Origin: Bacillota bacterium
GTDB taxonomy: Bacteria; Bacillota; SHA-98; Ch115
NCBI GenBank assembly: GCA_013178415.1
Contig: JABLXA010000006.1
Location: 62,001-126,000 of the forward strand
DNA: 64,000 nt
Reading direction: 5' to 3'
The notes below the pieces were generated by a model. The model worked only from the letters and a program-made list of their open reading frames with translations. It was not told where the DNA came from and did not search any database. The position numbers and the translations under genes are program-made. The stretch's first letter is position 1. Every line of letters starts with the position of its first letter. Of this stretch, positions 34,177 through 43,312 are shown piece by piece.

Positions 34177-36180
34177 CTACCTCGCTTCCAGCATTCGGAG
34201 CAGCCTTGCTGTCTCTCTGCGCATTGATTCAGATGAATAGCCCATCAATTGGAGCTTGATACTCGCCGCAACAGACTGTCCTTTACCTAGATTGATGGGC
34301 CCGACAGATGAAGCATAGTCTCCGTCATCCAATAAACGATCCCCATTCACATCTAGCCAGGCGACAATATATCGTTCCGGCCCCTCGCCGACCCGCCCGA
34401 TATCAAATGTGCGCCCATCACTCGGAAATACCATGCCACTTACTGGCGTCCCATCTTTGCCGACAACCACAATCCTGGTTTCCGTGATTTCAGCATGATT
34501 GATAGCAGCATATGCGTTGAGGATGCCGTAACCTGATTCGTCGTCCCGTCCCGTCGCAGATATGTCTATGGCGGTATTTCTGAGGATACGCCTTATCATC
34601 TGAGGATCGGGGGAAATCCCGCAGGCCAGCATGAGGGCCACAACTCCTGACACATGAGGGGCTGCCATCGACGTTCCTTCTGCCCAGCCGAAACCCAATC
34701 TTGGTTGACCACTCGTAAGGTCGAGTATGGTGCTCAAGATCCCGAGATCGGCCCCGGATTCATAATCGCCGCCGGGCGCGACAAGATCAATCTCAGGACC
34801 ATGATTTGAATACCACGCTACTTCGTTCGATGCATTACTTGCTCCAATGGCGATTACATCAGGATCACAGGCTGGATACAAGACATGACCTGCGCCTTCA
34901 TTGCCGGAGGCTGCAATAAGAATAGCCCCGCGCTGCACAGCATAGTCAATTGCCTGCGACATTTCCTCAGGCTCTGATGAAATATCGCCCCCGAGGCTCA
35001 AGTTGAGCACCTTCGCCCCATGATCCACAGCCCACATGATGGCGGAAGCAACATCGCTCAGGTAGCCGAAACCGCCATTGGCGCTATCCAGCGCCCTTAT
35101 TGGCATCATCAAAATATTCCAGGCTACCCCGCATGTCCCGATACCGTTATTCCCCACAGCGCCAATGATCCCAGCTACATGCGTTCCATGGCTCGCCCAA
35201 TATACCCCCGGAAGCCCGGGATCCGTCGGATCGTCATCTCCCCCTTGCTCAGGGTTATCAACAAAATCCCACCCATTCATCAGATTTCCCCTGAGATCAG
35301 GATGGTTCGACGCAACCCCCGTATCTATCACCGCCACTATGACAGACCTCGCGCTTGTGATCCTATTCCATGCCAGGGGCAATCCAATGGCCGGCAAATT
35401 CCACTGGTCATGATATGCACCATCATTTGGCTCAATAGGAAACAGTCGCCCCCGTGCCACCCCCAAAGCCTGGCATACCGGGTCCAACTCTGCTTTTTCT
35501 ATATATGGAGAAGAAGCCAGCTCCTCAAGGAATTGGGAAGGTGTTTTTGCAGGGGGGATATAGACAATCAGCCGGTGTATGATGGTGTTAACGAAATGCC
35601 GGGTAGCTCCAGTCGTTCGAACGATCGAGGAAATAACCCTGGAGTCAAGAAGATCACGCGAACGACGAAGCCTCACTATGACCCTCTGCGGCAGCGGCTG
35701 ATCTTCAGGGCTTACTCCAACCTCCACAGGTCTAAGAGACCTTCTGCCCTGTCTTACAGCCGCTGATGACCCGTAAGAGACGAAATTCACCGTCCCATAA
35801 ATTCTGCCGCCTCCATCCTCTGCTTCGCCGACTGTCAGGAAGATATCTTTAACTAGCGTCTGGCCATGCCCTACATACTCGGTTGAACTTTCCGCAATAT
35901 GGCCCGGCGCGGAAACCTCAAATTGCGCTATTCCGTTTGATGCCGTTACTCCACTGAGCGAATAAAACCCCTGACTATCGGTCATTCCCACCTTTCCATT
36001 TACGGTGACTTTGGCGCCCGAGATTGGAACCCCAGTCCCCGCGCTTAAAACCCTGCCAGACACATCAAAGATCACCGGATGCGTCCGGCTGTCACCAAAA
36101 CACCCGCTCAGAAGGAAAGCCAAAGACATATAAAAGAATAATGCGCGCCATCGCCTCAATACCTTACGGTATCGCGCCAA
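34177..36180 (-). CDS. subtilisin-family serine protease lipoprotein
   Basis: 667 residues from TTG 36178-36180 (AGGGAG nine bases ahead). The lipobox is FLLSGC (C27). A CarboxypepD_reg-like domain (about 38-115) and a propeptide-like region (about 160-240, QRVIVRLRRSRDLLDSRV) precede an S8 catalytic domain: Asp in VAVIDTGVASNHPDL (D286), His in SHGTHVAGI (H331), oxyanion Asn in ASGNEG (N427) and Ser in GTSMAAPHVSG (S504). The tail includes a calcium-loop-like DVNGDRLLDDGD. Thermitase and fervidolysin-type enzymes look similar. Likely membrane-anchored and extracytoplasmic; the propeptide suggests self-activation. It shares lipobox and beta domain type with the two caspase neighbours. Confidence 0.9.
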   Translation of the reverse strand: MARYRKVLRRWRALFFYMSLAFLLSGCFGDSRTHPVIFDVSGRVLSAGTGVPISGAKVTVNGKVGMTDSQGFYSLSGVTASNGIAQFEVSAPGHIAESSTEYVGHGQTLVKDIFLTVGEAEDGGGRIYGTVNFVSYGSSAAVRQGRRSLRPVEVGVSPEDQPLPQRVIVRLRRSRDLLDSRVISSIVRTTGATRHFVNTIIHRLIVYIPPAKTPSQFLEELASSPYIEKAELDPVCQALGVARGRLFPIEPNDGAYHDQWNLPAIGLPLAWNRITSARSVIVAVIDTGVASNHPDLRGNLMNGWDFVDNPEQGGDDDPTDPGLPGVYWASHGTHVAGIIGAVGNNGIGTCGVAWNILMMPIRALDSANGGFGYLSDVASAIMWAVDHGAKVLNLSLGGDISSEPEEMSQAIDYAVQRGAILIAASGNEGAGHVLYPACDPDVIAIGASNASNEVAWYSNHGPEIDLVAPGGDYESGADLGILSTILDLTSGQPRLGFGWAEGTSMAAPHVSGVVALMLACGISPDPQMIRRILRNTAIDISATGRDDESGYGILNAYAAINHAEITETRIVVVGKDGTPVSGMVFPSDGRTFDIGRVGEGPERYIVAWLDVNGDRLLDDGDYASSVGPINLGKGQSVAASIKLQLMGYSSESMRRETARLLRMLEAR

Positions 36181-36411
36181 TATGGACACCCTCCCTGTGA
36201 GATCATTTTCGGCACCGTCCCGCTGCGCCGTATGCCGCCATATATCATCACTGTAGAGAAATCCGACCATTAGCATGATAGCTACGCATTATTCGACATT
36301 TTCCTGTGAAATCCCTTCAATGCCAATTCAATTCCAGGCGTCAAGGATCATGTATAATACCTCGATCCGTCCTACCCTCCTATATCGGCCATGTTCCGCC
36401 TTGACCTTTGA

Positions 36412-37686
36412 TTAATACCGGTATATGGCCACATCGCCTCCCGATGCGGGCCACATTTGGGGATCCTGCCTTACGCCCATGCTGGCGGCAGTTTGCTGCG
36501 TAACCCGCCTTGCATATTCAAATGCCTCTCGGGCGGTTATGATCCTATCTCCATTTGTGTCAGCCGCGCGAACGCCGCCCGGACCGGACCTGTTTATCCC
36601 CTGAATAAGGCTGCTAGTGAAGATCCCTGAGGAGCCATTTTCATATGAATCTTGATTGTCATTGCTTGCCATGAGCACCACATACCCCGCGATATTGAGG
36701 TCCCGGGCAAATGTAGATAATTTCGGCATGAACGGCCGAATGGGAGCGCCTCCTTGCTGGGCGCGGGCGTTTTTGACCATTCCTCCACTTCTGCAGCTGT
36801 CGAAAATCAACACCACATTCCTGCATCGGCTTCCAGAAAGCCATTTTTCGAGCTCATCATCGGTGATGAGGCTGCTCGCATCTGTCGGGGACCCATCATA
36901 TGGCGCAATGAATTCATCCAAGGCATCCGGCTCAGAGCCAGGCATCTGCCCGCCATGTCCAGAAAAATATATCATGATATAATCCTGAGCTGAGGCGCGA
37001 GAGGCCAGATCCGTGATGGCGGACCGGATGGCTGCCTTGGTGGCCCTTGAGTCATATAGAGCCGCTGGTTCCCCGGCAAGACCATTTGTCGTAGAGAAGG
37101 TGCTATACATGGATTGCGCATCAGGCACCGATCCATTCAAGTTGGGCACATATAGGTAATTATTGATTCCGATGAATAGATAATGAAATGCGCCGACGCG
37201 CGCCTCCCCTACGGTAATAGTCTTCCCTGCCTTGACCTCAACCCCATGTATGCTGACTGCCATATAATCGGGATGGCTAATTGTCAGCTCATATGTGCCA
37301 GGCTCCAGGGACTGGATCGCGAAATAGCCATTTCCTTCGCTGGTGGCAGTATATGAAGCCCCGGTGCTGCTGGTTGCCAGGATAGTTGCTCCCCCCAATG
37401 GCGAGTAATCGTCGAAAGTGACCGCATATTTATGAACCAAGAGAGAGCGTGATCCTGTCTTACCATCGGCCCCCCGCCCTATGGGCGTTGGGGCATAAAC
37501 ATAGCCCGCTATGGCTCCATATCTGGGTGTCGCCCCGCCCTGAGGCGGAACAGAGCTATCGCCTTGCTCAGGGGACCCGGGGCCGACGCTGACAACCCCG
37601 CAACCTGATAGCCCAAGCAAAAGCATCAGCCCGATTAGAACGGTCGCATAGCGCAGAAATTTGGCACGAAAGCTGCTACTTTTCAT
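36412..37686 (-). CDS. caspase-family (C14) lipoprotein with CarboxypepD_reg and EF-hand
   Basis: 424 residues from ATG 37686 (GGAGGG six bases ahead). The signal peptide ends in GLSGC (C29). Order of parts is the same as in the other caspase lipoprotein: Pro-rich linker, beta domain (about 95-155: PLGGATILATSSTG, PGTYELTISHPDYMAV), then the C14 domain with FHYLFIGINNY, catalytic His in IYFSGHGGQ (H244) and Cys in IFDSCRSGG (C298). DTNGDRIITAREAFEYA is an EF-hand-like loop at 376-387. The two are clearly paralogous, separated by the subtilase and YezD-like genes. It may be the older member of the pair, but this cannot be decided here. Confidence 0.88.
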   Translation of the reverse strand: MKSSSFRAKFLRYATVLIGLMLLLGLSGCGVVSVGPGSPEQGDSSVPPQGGATPRYGAIAGYVYAPTPIGRGADGKTGSRSLLVHKYAVTFDDYSPLGGATILATSSTGASYTATSEGNGYFAIQSLEPGTYELTISHPDYMAVSIHGVEVKAGKTITVGEARVGAFHYLFIGINNYLYVPNLNGSVPDAQSMYSTFSTTNGLAGEPAALYDSRATKAAIRSAITDLASRASAQDYIMIYFSGHGGQMPGSEPDALDEFIAPYDGSPTDASSLITDDELEKWLSGSRCRNVVLIFDSCRSGGMVKNARAQQGGAPIRPFMPKLSTFARDLNIAGYVVLMASNDNQDSYENGSSGIFTSSLIQGINRSGPGGVRAADTNGDRIITAREAFEYARRVTQQTAASMGVRQDPQMWPASGGDVAIYRY

Positions 37687-37857
37687 CTTCAACCCTCCGC
37701 ACGAAAAAATGGAAATCACCCCTGGAGATCTTTCCAAATGTTGGATAATCCCCAAAAACCCTTCTGCCATATCATTCTTATGATTACATTTCTTTGCGGG
37801 GGTTGAAGAGTCCTTCCATGAATTCCAAGGTAATATATGGAATAGACACTATCTGGC

Positions 37858-38640
37858 TCAAATGCTCAAAGAAAGGCGGGGCGCAAAAGCCGCCATAGTA
37901 TTCTGAACAGTAAATCTGGCAGCATCTTCGAAGGAAACCCCGCGCAGGCGCGCGAGTTCCTCCACTATATACCTGACAAATGCCGGTTCATTTCGCTGTC
38001 CTCTAAATGGAGTAGGGGCAAGATAAGGGCAATCTGTCTCGACCAGCAGTCTTTCTTCAGGCAGCGCTGCCGCTATCTCTTTGGGCCTGCGGGCATTCTT
38101 GAAGGTAAGCGGCCCGGCGAAGGAGATATAAAAGCCCATTTTTATACATTCTCTGGCCATCTCGAGGCTACCCGAGAAACAATGCAGTATTCCGCCGTTT
38201 TCTCCCGCTTTCTCGTGCTTGAGAATATCCATGGTGTCGCCGTGCGCATCGCGGTCGTGGATGATCACAGGAAGCCCGAGTTCATGGGCCAGGCGGAGTT
38301 GTGCAAGGAAGAACTCCTTCTGGAGATCACGAGGCGACAACTCGTAGTAGTAATCCAGGCCTATCTCGCCGATCCCGAGCACTTTTTGATCAGAAGCGAG
38401 ATCTGCCAGGCGATTTATGGCATCTTCAGGCGCGTCCTTCACCTCCTGGGGATGTATGCCGATGATGGCATATACCTCCTGGTGCTGCCTTGCGAAGCGA
38501 ACAGCCCATTCCGAGGATGGAATATCACAGCCGACGGTGATTATTGCCCCGACACCACTCTCTTTCGCGCGCAGGAGAACATCTTCCCTATCCGCGTCAA
38601 AATCGCTTTGGTCAAGATGAGCGTGTGTATCCACTATCAT
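37858..38640 (-). CDS. tatD: TatD-family metal-dependent DNase
   Basis: 260 residues, standard length, from ATG 38640 (GGAGG eight bases ahead). Metal ligands are in VDTHAHLDQ (H6, H8), GEIGLDYYY (Glu), PVIIHDRDA (His), GGILHCFSGS (His) and VETDCPYL (Asp). TatD enzymes are TIM-barrel deoxyribonucleases/deaminase-like hydrolases with 3' exonuclease activity. In Firmicutes the gene normally precedes yabE; here a 9-kb island separates them. Confidence 0.94.
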   Translation of the reverse strand: MIVDTHAHLDQSDFDADREDVLLRAKESGVGAIITVGCDIPSSEWAVRFARQHQEVYAIIGIHPQEVKDAPEDAINRLADLASDQKVLGIGEIGLDYYYELSPRDLQKEFFLAQLRLAHELGLPVIIHDRDAHGDTMDILKHEKAGENGGILHCFSGSLEMARECIKMGFYISFAGPLTFKNARRPKEIAAALPEERLLVETDCPYLAPTPFRGQRNEPAFVRYIVEELARLRGVSFEDAARFTVQNTMAAFAPRLSLSI

Positions 38641-39119
38641 GAAATGATCCTCCAATTCTGTAGTATCCCACAATACCAAAATGGATGCGCTGGCGCTGTG
38701 GCGCGCAGATGGCCAACTCTAGAGCCGCAAGGACCTTCTGCATCTCTAGGTTGAATCAGAAAGAGTCTGCGAAATGGAATTTCACGATTTCGCCCCCCTT
38801 AAAGTTACGGTCAGGGAAAGCGCTATGCATAGTCTCGCCGTTCTCCAGCTCCAATATATGTCACCGTTTCATTGTGCGCAATCCCCAAAAATAGAACCTG
38901 GATCGACTTAAAGATTAGCCTTTGGCGGGCTCGGCCTTTCTGAGTTATTGGGTAGGTCATCATTCTTCGCTGGGTTATTTGGTAGATCATCATGCTTTGC
39001 TGGCGCCAGTCAGATCGATATGAATATCTGGAAGTATATGACATTAGAAGGAGTATAACTATTGCAAATTGAATATTTAATTGAGAATATCCATCAGATA
39101 AGGGGAGGTATAGTGTCAC
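38641..39119. other. intergenic region with a 30-bp tandem duplication
   Basis: No gene. Two diverged 30-bp units (38941-38970 and 38971-39000, TGGGTTATTTGGTAGATCAT type) are followed by an AT-rich stretch at 39005-39100 that is likely to hold the promoter of the solute-binding protein gene. No good hexamer pair could be fixed. Confidence 0.5.
38941..39000. repeat. 30-bp tandem repeat, 2 copies
   Basis: Units 38941-38970 and 38971-39000 differ at about seven positions and carry the shared words TATTTGGTAG / TATTGGGTAG and TCATCAT. Confidence 0.7.
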
Positions 39120-41039
39120 ATGTGGTGTAAAAGGCTTCATGTGGGTCTCCTGTTGATGGTTGCGCTTTTGGTTTTAGTCGGTCTATCATCGTCTGCGGCA
39201 ACGACTTATAAAGAAGCCCCCATGCTCACTGAGTTGGTCAAACAAGGCAAACTCCCGCCTGTGGAAAAAAGGCTACCCGAGGAACCTCTCGTTATCAAAC
39301 CTATTGAGAAAATAGGGAAATATGGTGGCACCCTGAGGACAGCGACGCCAGAGCCCAACAGCTGGGGCAATGACGGAGCGGCACATATCAGGCTCCCTTA
39401 CCTCCTATGGATGAATAGAGAGTTCAACAAGGTGATACCTTATCTGGCCAAGGGATATGAATTCTCTGCCGATATGAAAACCCTTACTCTCCATCTTCGC
39501 AAGGGAATGAAATGGTCGGACGGTCATCCCTTTACGGTGGAAGATATCCTTTTCTGGTGGGAAGATTTCATCCTCAATGATGAGCTTACCCCCATCAAAC
39601 CGAAAATATGGATGCCTGGAGGGAAGCTTGCCCAATTTGAGAAAGTGGACGATTATACTCTGAGGATCAAATTCGCGGTTCCTCACAGACCAATCCTCTC
39701 CTATCTTGCATATTTCGGCTCGATGCAGCAGAATTTCTACTTGCCAAAGCATTATCTGACAAAGTGGCATATAAAGTATAACCCTGATGCCGAAAAGCTG
39801 GCCAAGAAAGAGGGATTCGACGCCTGGTACAAGGCCTTTTTGTTCCACCGTGACATTACTCCGGCTCAACAGGATGTCAATCTCCCAACATTGAGCCCAT
39901 GGATGCTGGAAAGGCGAACGACAAGCAGAAGCGTTTATGTCCGCAACCCATATTTTGCTGTAGTAGATACTGCTGGAAATCAGCTTCCATATATTGACCG
40001 GATCACAGCCGATGTCATAAGCGAACGTCAAGCGATGCTTGTGAAGCTCATGGGCGGTGAGCTAGATTATGCTGGGATGCTTCTTGAATTGCCCGATTAT
40101 CCTGTGTTAATGGAGAATAAAGATAAGGGTGGCTACAGAGTTCTATTATGGCCTAGCCCCGTTCCTGCAGAGATAGCATTCGGTTTCAATCTAACCCACA
40201 AAGATCCGGTGCTTCGCAAGATCTTCCAAGACGTAAGGTTCAGACGGGCCATGTCCCTTGCGATAAATAGAGAAGAGATAAATGAGGCTGTCTTCTTGGG
40301 TCAGGGAGAACCCATGCAGGCCACCGTCCATCCGAGCTGCAGCTTCTTCAAGGAAGAATGGGCCAGAGCATATGCTGACTATAATCCCAAGGAGGCCAAC
40401 AGGCTACTCGATGAAATGGGCCTCAAGCGAGGGAAGGACAATTACAGGTTGCGCCCCGATGGCAAGCCACTGATTGTCACTGCTGAGTATTCAGCGACCC
40501 TGGCATTTGCGAGAGAAGCCGTTGATCTGATACGCCATTATTGGGAAGCTGTCGGAGTCAAAGTAGCAGTCAAAGAAGACGAGAGAACCCTCTATACGAC
40601 GCGAAAGGACGGGAATGAATTGGATTGCGGGTTCTGGCACACTGACAGGATGATGGAATTTCGGGTCAACCTGCCAGGACTTACGAAATATAATCCCAGG
40701 AGTGAAATTGGCTGGGCTGTGGACTGGGGGCTCTGGCTGGATACAAAGGGCGAATCCGGAGAGGAGCCATCCGGCGAATGCGGCAAACAGTTCATGGAGT
40801 TCATGAATTCCATGGATGAATGGTATAAGACAACATCTGATCAGAAGTACAAAGAGCTTGCCCAAAAGATCTGGGATAACCAGGCGAGGAATCTCTGGGT
40901 CATAGGCACCGTTGGACTTCCCAAGCGACCCATAGTAGTCAGAAACAATATAAAGAACTTCCCTGAGAAATGCTATTGGGGCGACGACACTTCATGGTGG
41001 CTCGCCGCCGATGGGATCCAATGGTATATAGAAAAATAG
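39120..41039 (+). CDS. family 5 extracellular solute-binding protein
   Basis: 639 residues. A signal peptide (about 1-27, LHVGLLLMVALLVLVGLSSSAAT) precedes an SBP_bac_5 fold: KYGGTLRTATPEPNSWG, LHLRKGMKWSDGHPFTVEDILFWWED, VRFRRAMSLAINREEINEAV and YRLRPDGKPLIVTAEYS. The family binds peptides or oligosaccharides for ABC import. No cognate permease or ATPase gene is adjacent, so it is an orphan binding protein in this window. No lipobox Cys is seen after the signal region, so the mature protein may be periplasmic or released. ATG 39120 follows GGGGAGG. Confidence 0.9.
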   Translation: MWCKRLHVGLLLMVALLVLVGLSSSAATTYKEAPMLTELVKQGKLPPVEKRLPEEPLVIKPIEKIGKYGGTLRTATPEPNSWGNDGAAHIRLPYLLWMNREFNKVIPYLAKGYEFSADMKTLTLHLRKGMKWSDGHPFTVEDILFWWEDFILNDELTPIKPKIWMPGGKLAQFEKVDDYTLRIKFAVPHRPILSYLAYFGSMQQNFYLPKHYLTKWHIKYNPDAEKLAKKEGFDAWYKAFLFHRDITPAQQDVNLPTLSPWMLERRTTSRSVYVRNPYFAVVDTAGNQLPYIDRITADVISERQAMLVKLMGGELDYAGMLLELPDYPVLMENKDKGGYRVLLWPSPVPAEIAFGFNLTHKDPVLRKIFQDVRFRRAMSLAINREEINEAVFLGQGEPMQATVHPSCSFFKEEWARAYADYNPKEANRLLDEMGLKRGKDNYRLRPDGKPLIVTAEYSATLAFAREAVDLIRHYWEAVGVKVAVKEDERTLYTTRKDGNELDCGFWHTDRMMEFRVNLPGLTKYNPRSEIGWAVDWGLWLDTKGESGEEPSGECGKQFMEFMNSMDEWYKTTSDQKYKELAQKIWDNQARNLWVIGTVGLPKRPIVVRNNIKNFPEKCYWGDDTSWWLAADGIQWYIEK

Positions 41040-41112
41040 AACTGTAGGCGCCATCCGGCTGAGTGCTTGTTGCTGCGGTAGCATAGATATCTATGGGAAA
41101 AGATGATACTGA

Positions 41113-41142
41113 AAGGGGGCTCTCGAGGACGAGGGCCCCCTT
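41113..41142 (+). terminator. GC-rich hairpin after the solute-binding protein gene
   Basis: AAGGGGGC and GCCCCCTT pair over eight bases, with an extra CTC/GAG inside. It lies 74 bases after the stop. No T-run beyond the two stem bases. Confidence 0.55.
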
Positions 41143-41193
41143 CGAGGTCCGGGATGACCCCTCGCAACGCATGCGGCCTACTAGCATTTCATG

Positions 41194-41352
41194 CTATCTT
41201 TTCTTTGCTGGAAAGAATCCCGAGAGAAATTCAGAAGGACTGACGACTAGTCTCAGTATATCAGCAGATGTGCTATAGAGTCTAAGAAGCCCTGATACTA
41301 TTACATTCGTGTCTATGACTACATGGAGTTTAGGCCTAACCTCATCGATCAT
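41194..41352 (-). pseudogene. truncated PIN-domain toxin
   Basis: A 52-codon frame starts with ATG overlapping the antitoxin stop (ATGA). It reads MIDEVRPKLHVVIDTNVIVS then GLL...SADILRLVVSPSEF and stops after KKR. VVIDTNVIVSGLL is the N-terminal strand of PIN-domain nucleases with the first catalytic Asp, but the remaining 90 or so residues with the other acidic residues are missing, and the downstream sequence shows no continuation. It is most likely a toxin remnant left by a deletion. Confidence 0.75.
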
Positions 41353-41636
41353 TGTCGTCTCTTATTCCTTACGGCCTTGATCTCGGCCTCTATCTCCTCA
41401 TCAGTTATATTCGTAATCCCATTTTGGATGGCCTCTTCCTGTAGCATTTCAAGAGCAATGGCGGCTCTCTGTCTGCGCAGCGCCCCAATTGTGGCCTCCA
41501 GGGATCCTTCATCGACATGGCTTAGGATAGCCGCCGGCCTTCCGTTAAGAGTTATGATAATATCCTTTTCTTCCTTCAAGGTCCTCCAGACAAATCCAGG
41601 TCTGATACGGAAATCCCGAGCAGCCAAGAATCGCAT
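41349..41636 (-). CDS. Phd/YefM-like antitoxin
   Basis: 95 residues. The prevent-host-death type DNA-binding fold is seen in the N-terminal half (MRFLAARDFRIRPGFVW, DIIITLNGRPAAILSHVDEGSL), with a helical C-terminal tail that would wrap the PIN toxin. It is directly coupled to the PIN remnant. Antitoxin kept after toxin loss is common; it may still regulate its own promoter. Confidence 0.75.
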   Translation of the reverse strand: MRFLAARDFRIRPGFVWRTLKEEKDIIITLNGRPAAILSHVDEGSLEATIGALRRQRAAIALEMLQEEAIQNGITNITDEEIEAEIKAVRNKRRQ

Positions 41637-41979
41637 GATCCCACCCCATTATACATCATGTAGGGTTAATAGCTACTAATTTATCCTACAAATATCATAA
41701 CAATCTTTCGCCAGGTCATCAATAAGGATGCAGCCACTGGCCGCGGCAACCCCCCGTGTTGGCTGATATGCCCCTGGCCAGCCTGGCGTTGGCAGATGTT
41801 CAGGGCCTCTCCCTGAGGCAAAATCTTGCCAGCCTCGTAAGTAAGACTGCGGCTGAGGTGTTTACAGAGGAACCATGTTCGATTAGAATATGAGCGTGTC
41901 ATAGGTCACCGCGAAGCAAGGGGGATAGAGGCGCATTCCTCCTTCCTATAGGCCGGAAGGTGCTCTGCGCCGGATATTT
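41637..41979. other. intergenic region upstream of the MFS gene
   Basis: No credible gene. Short frames here look random. The region contains the promoters of the antitoxin and the divergent MFS transporter. Confidence 0.4.
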
Positions 41980-43218
41980 GTGATAAATAGAATGGACGCT
42001 AATGTATCCACGACCCGTCCATTGAGAAAGGTCTCGATCCTCAGATCTTATTATTTCCTCTATTTTTTGGCAATGGGGGCTTTTTCCTTTATCCAGCTTC
42101 ACTTTAGATCGCTTGGATTATCGGGCGTTCAGATTGGAACCCTGGGCGCTCTCATGCCTCTGATAGGTCTGATCTCGCAACCAATTTGGGGAGCGGTGAG
42201 TGATATCAAACGCTCACCTAACCTGGTTCTAAGAATGACGCTTCTGATGACAGCCATCATGGCGAGCCTTGCTAGTTTCGCACATTCCTACTACTGGCTC
42301 ATACCGACCATGGCCGCGCTCGCTCTATTCCAGAATGCAAACGTACCCCTGGCGGATTCAATTACGTTAAGTGTTCTTCCGAAATCAGTCACCTATGGTT
42401 CCATAAGGTTATGGGGTTCGTTAGGGTATGCTGTTGGGGTCATGCTGGTAGGCCAAATTCTGAACTGGATGGGAGTAAGGTTTGCATTCCCAATCTATGC
42501 ATTATTCCTCTTCGCCACTTTTTTGACCGGCCTCCTCATGCCGCAAGCCACAAGGGAAAGATCTCCTAACCTGCGGTCTGGGGTAAAAAAACTTCTGGTA
42601 AATCCCAAGATATCGAGTTTTCTCATCTTCTATTTTGTCTTATCGATGACCCTAGCCATGAATATGACATTCTTCGGCATTCATCTTTCTGAGCTCGGGG
42701 CAAGCCCTGGGGTCATAGGGGTAGCGCTTGTCCTGGCCACAGTCTTCGAGGTCCCGGTTCTCTTTTACTCTGGCCAACTCATACGGCGAATGGGCATGAG
42801 AAGTTTCCTATGCGCCTCTGGCGGTTTATATATTCTGAGATGGGCCTTCCTTTCCATAATACATAATCCATTACTGATCCTGGCAACGCAGCTGCTCCAT
42901 GGCTTCACTTTCATTTCAACGTATGTTGCAGGAGTCAGCATCATGGATGAAGAATCTCCTTTAGAGCTGAAAAGTACAGCTCAGGCGCTAATGGGATCAT
43001 TATCATTCGCTGGAGGGTCATCCGCCGGCACCCTTGTAGGTGGACTCTTATACGACTCTGTCGGCGCATTTGGCATGTACCGTGTCTGCACATTGCTAGC
43101 GATTGGCGTGACATTGAGTTTTTACCTGTTTTCAAGGAACCATGCATGCTGGCAGACTGATAGGTCTGCCGAACGATCAGCTCTTTGCACTAGCCAGATT
43201 TCCTCGATAAAAGGGTAG
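41980..43218 (+). CDS. MFS transporter, MFS_1_like/sugar-nucleoside type
   Basis: 412 residues with about 12 hydrophobic segments. The opening LRSYYFLYFLAMGAFSFIQLHFRSLGLSGVQIGTL, then GAVSDIKRSP (loop 2-3 motif) and YGSIRLWGSLGYAVGVMLVG, are typical of the PF12832 group that includes LacY-like and nucleoside-proton symporters. Substrate unknown. It lies upstream of an N-acetylglucosamine-kinase-like gene in the same direction, so a sugar or sugar derivative is likely. Start GTG 41980 or ATG 41992; no strong ribosome site distinguishes them. Confidence 0.85.
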   Translation: MINRMDANVSTTRPLRKVSILRSYYFLYFLAMGAFSFIQLHFRSLGLSGVQIGTLGALMPLIGLISQPIWGAVSDIKRSPNLVLRMTLLMTAIMASLASFAHSYYWLIPTMAALALFQNANVPLADSITLSVLPKSVTYGSIRLWGSLGYAVGVMLVGQILNWMGVRFAFPIYALFLFATFLTGLLMPQATRERSPNLRSGVKKLLVNPKISSFLIFYFVLSMTLAMNMTFFGIHLSELGASPGVIGVALVLATVFEVPVLFYSGQLIRRMGMRSFLCASGGLYILRWAFLSIIHNPLLILATQLLHGFTFISTYVAGVSIMDEESPLELKSTAQALMGSLSFAGGSSAGTLVGGLLYDSVGAFGMYRVCTLLAIGVTLSFYLFSRNHACWQTDRSAERSALCTSQISSIKG

Positions 43219-43233
43219 CATAGGGGAGATCAG

Positions 43234-43265
43234 TGGTCCAATGGCAAAAGAATGGCCATGGACCA
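43234..43265 (+). promoter_or_regulatory. 11-bp stem-loop between MFS and kinase genes
   Basis: TGGTCCAATGGC pairs with GCCATGGACCA with one bulged A and an eight-base loop. It lies 15 bases after the MFS stop and 48 before the kinase start. It could be a partial terminator, RNA-stability element or operator. Confidence 0.45.
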
Positions 43266-43312
43266 TTGACTGCAGGTCATTCTCAAAACGGGAATGAAGG
43301 AGCTGTTTTCAT

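Noticed and set aside
41681-41902. A 73-residue minus-strand gene before the MFS transporter
   Set aside because: No domain, poor start context and unlike neighbouring codon use.
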